Shown: piece by piece, positions 1-4,901 of the stretch
How positions within the stretch are numbered: the first letter of the stretch is position 1
Layout of the letters: each line of letters opens with the position of its first letter
Assembly (NCBI GenBank): GCA_016765515.1
Contig: JAESPT010000139.1
Coordinates: forward strand, 1 to 6,218
Direction: 5' to 3'
DNA from: Sneathiella sp.
Lineage (GTDB): Bacteria > Pseudomonadota > Alphaproteobacteria > Sneathiellales > Sneathiellaceae
Length of the DNA stretch: 6,218 nt
Position numbers and translations under genes: made by a program
The notes under the pieces: model-generated
Told to the model about the DNA's origin: nothing
Databases searched by the model: none
What the model saw: the letters and a program-made list of their open reading frames with translations, nothing else

Positions 1-558
1 ACTTTCGTAATTTGCGGTAATTTCATCAAATATAGTTTGATCATAATCCACAAGATCCATTTTGTTGACTGCCAGGATAACCTGTTTGATTCCCAAAAGA
101 GACACAAGGTAACTGTGTCTCATTGTTTGAGTTAGTACACCTTTACGGGCGTCAACAAGAATAACCGCAAGATCCGCAGTAGACGCACCTGTAACCATAT
201 TGCGTGTATATTGCTCATGACCTGGCGTATCGGCAACAATGAATTTTCTTTTGTCTGTAGCAAAGAATCGATAAGCAACATCAATGGTTATGCCCTGTTC
301 TCTTTCGGCTTGCAAACCATCAAGAAGTAGAGCGTAGTCAATGTTACCGCCTTGCGTGCCAACTCTTTTACTGTCAGCAGCAAGAGTTGCCAGCTGATCT
401 TCAAACAGAAGTTTTGAATCCCAAAGCAGGCGACCGATTAACGTACTTTTTCCATCATCAACGCTGCCGCATGTGATGAAGCGGAGCATACCCTTTTGTT
501 CTTGAGTCTTCAGATAGTCTTCTAATTCAGTTTGCGCTGTATTCAGAGGAGTGTTCAT
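1..558 (-). CDS. cysN: Sulfate adenylyltransferase subunit 1 (CysN), N-terminal part only
   Basis: CysN is the GTPase subunit of ATP sulfurylase. GTP hydrolysis drives the formation of adenosine 5'-phosphosulfate (APS) from ATP and sulfate by its partner CysD in the cytoplasm. I translated 186 residues from the ATG at 558-556; the frame is open to the window edge, so roughly the last two thirds are missing. Translation-factor GTPase motifs are all visible: G1 GSVDDGKST (about residues 31-39), the G2 region [11 protein letters not shown] (from about 87), G3 DTPGH (110-114) and G4 NKMD (165-168). The start codon overlaps the cysD stop by one base (TAATG), which indicates translational coupling and a 1:1 complex. 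Whether a C-terminal APS kinase domain (a CysNC fusion, about 630 residues against about 475 for CysN alone) is present cannot be judged from this fragment. The family call is very secure. Confidence 0.96.
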   Translation of the reverse strand, partial: MNTPLNTAQTELEDYLKTQEQKGMLRFITCGSVDDGKSTLIGRLLWDSKLLFEDQLATLAADSKRVGTQGGNIDYALLLDGLQAEREQGITIDVAYRFFATDKRKFIVADTPGHEQYTRNMVTGASTADLAVILVDARKGVLTQTMRHSYLVSLLGIKQVILAVNKMDLVDYDQTIFDEITANYES

Positions 559-1481
559 TAGAAATAGCCCTCCTGCTTTTTCTTCTCCATTGATCCCGAC
601 TGATCCTTGTCAATCAGGCGGCCCTGTCGCTCTGAAGTGCGGGCTACCAGCATTTCCTGAATGATTTCAGGAAGAGTAGAGGCCGTAGATTCAACGGCAC
701 CAGTGAGTGGGTAACAGCCAAGTGTTCTAAAGCGGACCGATTTCATTTGAGGTGTTTCCCCATCCAGAAGGGGCATTCGTTCATCATCTACCATGATAAG
801 CATACCGTCACGTTCGACAACGGGGCGTTCCTTCGCCAAATAAAGTGAAACGATTGGAATTTTTTCCAAGTAAATATATTGCCAGATATCAAGTTCCGTC
901 CAGTTTGAGAGCGGAAAGGCGCGAATGCTCTCTCCATCTCGAACTCGTGCATTGAAGACGTTCCACAGCTCTGGTCGCTGATTTTTTGGATCCCAACGAT
1001 GATTAGCTGTGCGGAAAGAAAAAATTCTCTCTTTGGCGCGGGAAGCTTCTTCATCTCGTCTTGCGCCGCCAAAAGCAGCATCGAATTTATATTCATCCAG
1101 AGCTTGCTTCAAGCCCTCTGTCTTCATGACATCTGTATGCAAGGCCGATCCATGGGTAAAGGGACCAACACCCTTTTTCACACCATCAGGATTGATATGG
1201 ACCAGCAGATCCAATTCATAATCATCTACAATACGATTCCTGAACTCTATCATTTCCTTGAATTTCCAAGTCGTGTCCACATGAAGGAGCGGAAAAGGAA
1301 TAGGAGAGGGGAAAAACGCCTTGCGGGCCAGATGTAATAGAACAGAAGAGTCTTTACCGATTGAGTATAACATTACCGGTTTTTCAAATTCAGCAGCCAC
1401 TTCACGAAAAATGTGGATGCTTTCCGCCTCCAATTGTCGAAGATGGGTTAGGCGTGAACTGGTCATTCTATCTGCTTTCAT
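558..1481 (-). CDS. cysD: Sulfate adenylyltransferase subunit 2 (CysD)
   Basis: CysD is the catalytic subunit of ATP sulfurylase and adenylylates sulfate to APS together with the GTPase CysN. The 307 residues carry the N-type ATP pyrophosphatase PP-loop SIGKDS (40-45), the conserved FGGARRDEE block (137-145), [12 protein letters not shown] (189-200), [16 protein letters not shown] (250-265), TSERQGR (282-288) and the family C-terminus ending GYF. From [12 protein letters not shown] onward it follows E. coli CysD (302 aa) closely from memory. The start is uncertain: ATG 1481 gives 307 aa, while ATG 1466 (Met6) gives exactly 302 aa and aligns better with the E. coli N-terminus. Neither has a clear Shine-Dalgarno sequence. 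It is the first gene of a cysDN operon and is transcribed divergently from the GNAT gene. I see no truncation or missing key residue. Confidence 0.97.
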   Translation of the reverse strand: MKADRMTSSRLTHLRQLEAESIHIFREVAAEFEKPVMLYSIGKDSSVLLHLARKAFFPSPIPFPLLHVDTTWKFKEMIEFRNRIVDDYELDLLVHINPDGVKKGVGPFTHGSALHTDVMKTEGLKQALDEYKFDAAFGGARRDEEASRAKERIFSFRTANHRWDPKNQRPELWNVFNARVRDGESIRAFPLSNWTELDIWQYIYLEKIPIVSLYLAKERPVVERDGMLIMVDDERMPLLDGETPQMKSVRFRTLGCYPLTGAVESTASTLPEIIQEMLVARTSERQGRLIDKDQSGSMEKKKQEGYF

Positions 1482-1538
1482 TCATTCGATGTCTTAAATC
1501 TAGGGCTTCCGTGTCATTGGATCTATAAGGAATTTTAT

Positions 1539-1565
1539 TTGAGAACAAGCATAAAGAGCTATAAT
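1539..1565 (+). promoter_or_regulatory. Candidate sigma-70 promoter for the GNAT-SDR pair
   Basis: A perfect -10 hexamer TATAAT lies at 1560-1565, with TTGAGA (4 of 6 to TTGACA) at 1539-1544, a 15-bp spacer that is slightly short. It would predict a transcript start near 1572 and a leader of about 88 nt before the ATG at 1660. The region is AT-rich, so a chance match to the -10 is possible. No terminator separates the two downstream genes, so both would be served. Confidence 0.4.
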
Positions 1566-1650
1566 TAACATAATATTAGTGTGAATAAGTATATTTTATG
1601 GAATTTTTTGTGATATTTATTATGTATCTATATATACGTCCGCACGTGAT

Positions 1651-1658
1651 AGAGGTGG
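1651..1658 (+). promoter_or_regulatory. Shine-Dalgarno of the GNAT gene
   Basis: AGAGGTGG sits just before the ATG at 1660, with the GAGG core about 4-5 nt away. It is the clearest ribosome binding site in the window. It fixes the start at 1660 even though the first 20 or so residues precede the recognisable GNAT fold. Confidence 0.7.
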
Positions 1659-1659
1659 A

Positions 1660-2310
1660 ATGACGTCGCAGAATGATCTAATTTGGGTTTTACTGTCCTC
1701 TAAGATTGAGAGAAGAGATTTGACATATTCTATTCGGTTGGGTCTTCCCAGTGATGCCCCAGTGATTGCTAAACATCTTTGCCGTGCTGGCGGTGGAATT
1801 ATGGATTATCTGCTCCATGGTGTGGTTCCAGATGTTGAGCCAGATCAATTGCTTGCGGTAAATGTCGCAGAGGAGAATACGGCATTGTCCTACGAAAATG
1901 CAGTAGTGGTTGAGACCGAGATGGGAGTTCAAGGTGTTTTGGTCGCCTATCCGTTTGAGGAATTTAACATTTCCAACACCATGGAAATGTTCGTTCCTAA
2001 AGAGAGGCTTGATCATGTGCGGGAGTTATATGCCCACCGGCTTGAACATAGCCTTTATATACATGCACTATCTGTTGATGAGGAATTGAATGGCCATGGA
2101 ATTGGCCGTGCATTTCTCGATCTTTCCTATGAGATCGCTGCGGACCGCGGTTTTGATAATGTAAGTCTTCATGTGTGGAAAGACAACGAACGTGCCTGTG
2201 AACTGTATGATTCCAACGGTTTTGTTGGAATTGAAGATATTTCAATCGATCGCCATAAACTCATCCCACATGATGGGGGCATGCTTTTAATGAAGCGCCA
2301 GCTAGGTTAG
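1660..2310 (+). CDS. GNAT-family N-acyltransferase, substrate unknown
   Basis: This 216-residue GNAT-fold enzyme would transfer an acetyl or acyl group from a CoA (or carrier protein) thioester to a primary amine. The fold starts near residue 23 (YSIRLGLPSDAPVIAKHL). Motif A spans about 136-153, with the pyrophosphate-binding loop NGHGIG (144-149); the usual R/Q-x-x-G-x-G first residue is Asn here. Motif B follows at about 168-189 with the typical N-x-x-A-x-x-x-Y-x-x-x-G-F pattern (DNERACELYDSNGFVG). No signal peptide or membrane segment is seen, so it should be cytosolic. The next gene starts 4 bp downstream, so the two are almost certainly cotranscribed. That suggests that the GNAT acts on an amine made or handled by the SDR pathway, possibly the amine generated by the AONS enzyme at 4898-6218. 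This is inference: GNAT substrates cannot be read from the sequence, and a stand-alone detoxifying or protein-modifying acetyltransferase is equally compatible. Confidence 0.88.
   Translation: MTSQNDLIWVLLSSKIERRDLTYSIRLGLPSDAPVIAKHLCRAGGGIMDYLLHGVVPDVEPDQLLAVNVAEENTALSYENAVVVETEMGVQGVLVAYPFEEFNISNTMEMFVPKERLDHVRELYAHRLEHSLYIHALSVDEELNGHGIGRAFLDLSYEIAADRGFDNVSLHVWKDNERACELYDSNGFVGIEDISIDRHKLIPHDGGMLLMKRQLG
2303..2306 (+). promoter_or_regulatory. Weak Shine-Dalgarno for the GTG-started SDR gene
   Basis: TAGG, embedded in the last codons of the GNAT gene, lies 8 nt before the GTG at 2315. No in-frame ATG precedes the nucleotide-binding motif, so GTG is the only sensible start. The short gap after the GNAT stop (2308-2310) suggests that the ribosome re-initiates, that is, translational coupling. 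Confidence 0.45.
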
Positions 2311-2314
2311 TCGA

Positions 2315-3103
2315 GTGCCAAAAAAAAATACCAAATGTATCGTCATCACGGGAGCTAGTAGTGGTATCGGTGCGGCTCTTGCAAAATTTTATGCGAAAGA
2401 CAACGTAACACTTGCCTTGTGTGGGCGCAATTTGGTGCGACTTGAAGCCGTAGGCGCAGAATGCGAGCGGCTTGGTGCAAAAGTGTTGCTCTCTGTTGTG
2501 AATGTTTCGAATTTGGCGGAAGTGAACAACTGGATTGTCAAAGTCAATGACAATCAGTCCATCGACCTAGTTCATGTGAATGCAGGAATTACAGGTGGTG
2601 TTGGAATAGGGCGTGATTTTGAGTCAGCAGAAGATGTTTCGAATTTATTGTCTACGAACTTAATTGGCGCAACAAACACTATCGGTGCTGTGATCAAGTT
2701 TATGGTGAAATCAGGCAAAGGACAAATCGTTGTCACTAATTCTCTTGCCGGTTACGTCGGATTTCCCGGCTCACCAGCATACTGCGCTAGTAAGGCGGGT
2801 CTGCGAATATATTGCGAGAGTCTGCAAAGATCCTTGAAATCAAAAAATATAATTTTGACACTGGTCTATCCAGGGTATGTAGACAGTCCCATGAGCCGTA
2901 AGGTAATCAGTGCAAAACCTCTGACGAAAAGTGTTGATTATGCAGCGAAACTGATCGCTATTGCTGCAACGAAAAAAAAGCGAGAAATGGGGTTTCCCTA
3001 TCCAATGTGGATTGGGGTTAGATTACTTGGTATTTTACCTGTTTTTCTTCAAAATATATTTGTTCCCATCTTCGATTTGCAAATGGATATGAGCCAAGAC
3101 TAG
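2315..3103 (+). CDS. Short-chain dehydrogenase/reductase (SDR), RkpH-like candidate
   Basis: This 262-residue classical SDR is an NAD(P)H-dependent ketone/alcohol oxidoreductase. It starts at GTG 2315. Visible elements are the cofactor-binding TGASSGIG (12-19), NAG (89-91) and the full catalytic tetrad Asn115 (STNLIG), Ser143 (TNSLAG), Tyr156 and Lys160 (YCASK), followed by the PG turn (186-187). The length is normal. The C-terminal tail (about 225-258) has hydrophobic patches around PYPMWIGVRLLGILPVFLQ that could touch a membrane. This recalls SDRs acting on lipid ketones such as 3-ketosphinganine reductases, but the similarity is only suggestive. It follows the GNAT gene by 4 bp and precedes an LtaS-like gene. 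In Sinorhizobium meliloti an SDR (RkpH) sits with an AONS-like RkpG and a membrane sulfatase-fold RkpI in a capsule locus. A role in reducing the keto group of an AONS product is my inference. An A9 tract lies directly after the start codon. Confidence 0.93.
   Translation: MPKKNTKCIVITGASSGIGAALAKFYAKDNVTLALCGRNLVRLEAVGAECERLGAKVLLSVVNVSNLAEVNNWIVKVNDNQSIDLVHVNAGITGGVGIGRDFESAEDVSNLLSTNLIGATNTIGAVIKFMVKSGKGQIVVTNSLAGYVGFPGSPAYCASKAGLRIYCESLQRSLKSKNIILTLVYPGYVDSPMSRKVISAKPLTKSVDYAAKLIAIAATKKKREMGFPYPMWIGVRLLGILPVFLQNIFVPIFDLQMDMSQD
2320..2328 (+). repeat. A9 homopolymer at codons 2-5 of the SDR gene
   Basis: Nine adenines follow the GTG start and encode the end of Pro2, Lys3, Lys4 and the beginning of Asn5. 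Gain of one A brings a TAG into frame within about 15 codons; loss of one A leads to a TAA about 30 codons in. Either slip would abolish the enzyme. Confidence 0.9.
2972..2979 (+). repeat. A8 homopolymer late in the SDR gene
   Basis: Eight adenines encode part of the Thr-Lys-Lys-Lys-Arg stretch around residues 219-223, after all catalytic residues. A slip here would alter only the C-terminal tail. In an AT-rich, lysine-rich context this may be chance. Confidence 0.85.
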
Positions 3104-3123
3104 AAGTATGAAATATTTGTTAA

Positions 3124-3139
3124 TTACTAATATTAGTAA
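3124..3139. repeat. Perfect 16-bp palindrome TTACTAATATTAGTAA
   Basis: Both halves (TTACTAAT / ATTAGTAA) match exactly with no loop, which is the form expected of a dimeric repressor or activator operator rather than a terminator: it is almost all A/T and is followed by A rather than T residues. It lies about 77 bp upstream of the LtaS-like start codon. Chance in AT-rich DNA is possible. Confidence 0.5.
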
Positions 3140-3155
3140 AAATTCCAAATGAGAT

Positions 3156-3168
3156 TTTGAAATTCAAA
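3156..3168. repeat. Interrupted palindrome TTTGAA-a-TTCAAA
   Basis: Two 6-bp arms around one central base overlap the candidate -35 hexamer TTGAAA (3157-3162). A protein bound here would block or recruit polymerase, if that promoter is real. The arms are short and AT-rich, so confidence is low. Confidence 0.3.
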
Positions 3169-3215
3169 TAAATTGTGTTAATACAATCTACTAGAGTGAT
3201 GTTATTGGGGATATT

Positions 3216-4901
3216 ATGTGGTCTGTATTGACTTCTATCTTTCTTATGTTGGCTGTAATCTGGGGACTAGATTTTCTTGTCCTTCCAAAAAAGGATGCTG
3301 ACAGAGGGAAAAATCATGCCATTACGTTTCTATGGCTTACGCCCCCAGGTATGCTGTTTTTTAGCCTGTTAATGCTGACTTATCGGCCAATATTTTCCAG
3401 CGTTATTACGATCGCAACGTATGCAACAATTGTGATCCTGAATAATGCTAAAGTAAAAACTCTAAAGGAACCTCTGGTTTACAGTGATTTTTCGCTTTTC
3501 CGTGAGGTCATCCGACACCCTCATCTATATGTGAAATATATCGGATTACACAATGTTGTCCTTATTGGGCTATGTGCAGTGGCCACGGGTATTGGTGGCT
3601 TTGGTTTTGAAGAACCATTTATAAACCGTGCTCGCATTGAAGATTATTTTCCAACGCTTCTTTTCTTCCTTTTAAGTTTCGGCACCATTTACCTGATCAT
3701 ATACGGTCCCTTAAAAAAGCAATTCAAGAAAATCTTACTGGGTTTAGGCCCCGATGCGAATGTTTCAAAAAATGTCGCTGAATTGGGGTTGGTCGTCTGT
3801 TTGATTTTCTATTTCTTCTTGTCTGGCACTGACAAAATTAAGGCAGACCCCCCCCAATCCAGATCCAAAGTAAAAGATAGTTTAAAAAAAATAAAAACCA
3901 AAGACTATGGATCTGCAGAACAACACACTGAAATTGGAGCACCTTCTTTATTCCATGCGGCATCAGAAGGCTCAAAGAAGAAGTTACCGAATATTATTGC
4001 CATACAAGCGGAATCTTTTTTTGACGTTCGTTACTTAACCAAAGATATAGATCCAGAGATTTTGTCAGGATATGACAGTATTATAAAGGAAGCCACCTTT
4101 CATGGACGGCTTACTGTGCCGGCATGGGGTGCGTATACTATGCGTACAGAATTTGCATTTTTAAGCGGGTTACCGGAAGCGGCCCTTGGTCATCACCGAT
4201 ATAATCCGTATTTGCAACTCGGTCGGCAGCCGTTTTGGACACTCGCACATACTTTAAAATCGCTTGGATATGAAACTGTATGCGTACATCCGTTTCCGGC
4301 AACATTTTTTAATCGCAAAAAGGTTTTCCCAAATTTGGGCTTTGATCATTTTATTGATATGTCCGCCTTTGATAAAAAGGAGCAATTCGGCCCCTATATT
4401 GGGGACATTGCGCTTGGGCAGAAAATTAGTGAACTTGTCGACAAAGCTGAAAGACCGCTGTTCGTTTTTGCAATTACTATGGAGAACCATGGCGCGTGGT
4501 CAAAAGATCGTTTGAAGCGTGAAGATAAAGAGAGCATGAACGCAGAGAATTGGCCTTTGGGTTGTTATTCCCTCAGCCATTATATCGCTCATATGCGTAA
4601 TACGGATCAAATGATCACCAATTTGAAAGAGCATCTCCAGTCAAAGAATGAACCTGGTATGATTTGCCTTTATGGGGATCATATGCCCAACTTAAAGAAC
4701 GCCCTTACAAAGACCGAATATGATGATCCTAGGACAGATTACTTTATTTGGCGAACAAATGGCCAGCGCCAACGGCAACTAAATACCAGTGCCGATGTTT
4801 TGAGCCGCCTACTTTTGGATGTCGCGCTTAATGAAAGACGAGACAATCATCCTGAAGAAGAGGACGTCGAAATATTAGATAACCGTAGAGATATCGCTTA
4901 A
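3216..4901 (+). CDS. LtaS-like phosphoglycerol (or related head-group) transferase, membrane protein
   Basis: This 561-residue polytopic enzyme belongs to the LtaS/OpgB/sulfatase branch of the alkaline phosphatase superfamily. Six probable membrane helices lie at about 2-24, 36-56, 58-77, 112-131, 145-164 and 187-204. The positive loops (25-35, 78-111, 165-172) suggest N-terminus and catalytic domain outside, that is, periplasmic. A Lys-rich linker (205-257) leads to the catalytic domain from PNIIAIQAESF. By analogy to Staphylococcus LtaS, metal/nucleophile residues would be Glu266 (QAESF), Thr308 (AYTMRTEF, the T-x-x-x-E-F pattern), His425 (MENHGAW) and Asp488-His489 (YGDHMPN). Thr rather than the Cys/Ser of true sulfatases argues for phospho-group transfer, not sulfate hydrolysis. 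The conserved cytoplasmic segment EPLVYSDFSLFREVIRHPHLY is typical of proteobacterial homologues as I remember them, and RkpI of S. meliloti is a plausible relative. The donor (phosphatidylglycerol?) and acceptor (capsule, glucan or lipid) are unknown. The stop codon overlaps the convergent AONS gene. Confidence 0.88.
   Translation: MWSVLTSIFLMLAVIWGLDFLVLPKKDADRGKNHAITFLWLTPPGMLFFSLLMLTYRPIFSSVITIATYATIVILNNAKVKTLKEPLVYSDFSLFREVIRHPHLYVKYIGLHNVVLIGLCAVATGIGGFGFEEPFINRARIEDYFPTLLFFLLSFGTIYLIIYGPLKKQFKKILLGLGPDANVSKNVAELGLVVCLIFYFFLSGTDKIKADPPQSRSKVKDSLKKIKTKDYGSAEQHTEIGAPSLFHAASEGSKKKLPNIIAIQAESFFDVRYLTKDIDPEILSGYDSIIKEATFHGRLTVPAWGAYTMRTEFAFLSGLPEAALGHHRYNPYLQLGRQPFWTLAHTLKSLGYETVCVHPFPATFFNRKKVFPNLGFDHFIDMSAFDKKEQFGPYIGDIALGQKISELVDKAERPLFVFAITMENHGAWSKDRLKREDKESMNAENWPLGCYSLSHYIAHMRNTDQMITNLKEHLQSKNEPGMICLYGDHMPNLKNALTKTEYDDPRTDYFIWRTNGQRQRQLNTSADVLSRLLLDVALNERRDNHPEEEDVEILDNRRDIA
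3848..3855 (+). repeat. C8 homopolymer in the linker of the LtaS-like gene
   Basis: Eight cytosines encode the end of Asp211, Pro212, Pro213 and the start of Gln214, just after the last membrane helix and before the catalytic domain. Gain of one C puts a TAG at 3878-3880 in frame; loss of one puts a TAA at 3870-3872 in frame. Both remove the whole catalytic domain. Confidence 0.95.
3884..3891 (+). repeat. A8 homopolymer in the linker of the LtaS-like gene
   Basis: Eight adenines encode part of the Leu-Lys-Lys-Ile stretch around residues 223-226, only 28 bp after the C8 tract. The present frame is intact across both tracts. Confidence 0.9.
4898..4901. other. Shared TTAA forming both convergent stop codons
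   Basis: The LtaS-like gene stops with TAA at 4899-4901 (plus) and the AONS gene with TAA at 4900-4898 (minus). The two reading frames overlap tail to tail by 3-4 bases, so there is no intergenic space for a terminator. Any termination must occur inside the opposite gene, making overlapping 3' ends likely. Confidence 0.95.

Larger units (their letters stand above)
1482..1659. promoter_or_regulatory. Divergent intergenic region between cysD and the GNAT gene
   Basis: This 178-bp strongly AT-rich spacer must hold the promoters for both the cysDN operon (leftward) and the GNAT-SDR pair (rightward). The rightward promoter candidate is listed separately. For cysD, the best minus-strand candidate I see is TTGTTC (1548-1543) followed after 15 bp by TATAGA (1527-1522), which is a weak match. 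I see no riboswitch or attenuator that I recognise, and no obvious CysB-type site can be called by eye. The 10-mer TAATATTAGT at 1571-1580 recurs upstream of the LtaS-like gene. Confidence 0.6.
3104..3215 (+). promoter_or_regulatory. AT-rich gap with possible promoter before the LtaS-like gene
   Basis: This 112-bp gap holds two inverted repeats and a possible promoter: TTGAAA (3157-3162) with TACAAT (3182-3187) at a long 19-bp spacing, or TAATAC (3179-3184) at 16 bp. The Shine-Dalgarno of the next gene is GGGG at 3207-3210, 5 nt before ATG 3216. No GC-rich hairpin with a T-tract is present, so I see no intrinsic terminator after the SDR gene. Read-through from the GNAT-SDR transcript is possible. 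Confidence 0.4.

Noticed and set aside
999..1337. Plus-strand open frames inside cysD (999-1337, 1009-1221)
   Set aside because: They lie antisense to a strongly conserved gene, have no recognisable motif and no ribosome binding site; they are by-products of the cysD codons.
1464..1485. Five-codon leader peptide (ATG at 1485, TAG at 1470-1468) just before Met6 of CysD
   Set aside because: It is too short to separate from chance and contains no Cys/Met codons that would suggest sulfur-dependent attenuation.
1643..1648. CACGTG palindrome near the GNAT ribosome binding site
   Set aside because: A single 6-bp palindrome is expected by chance and no matching second site was found nearby.
1690..2245. 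Minus-strand open frames across the GNAT gene (1690-2016, 1997-2245)
   Set aside because: They are antisense shadows with low-complexity, His/Gln-rich or unstructured translations, while the GNAT frame carries both family motifs.
4254..4515. Small open frames on both strands within the LtaS-like gene
   Set aside because: They overlap the conserved catalytic domain in other frames and show no family features.
3216..4901. Reading the membrane enzyme as a true sulfatase
   Set aside because: The C/S-x-P-x-R formylglycine signature is absent; a Thr in a T-x-x-x-E-F setting fits the LtaS/phosphotransferase branch.
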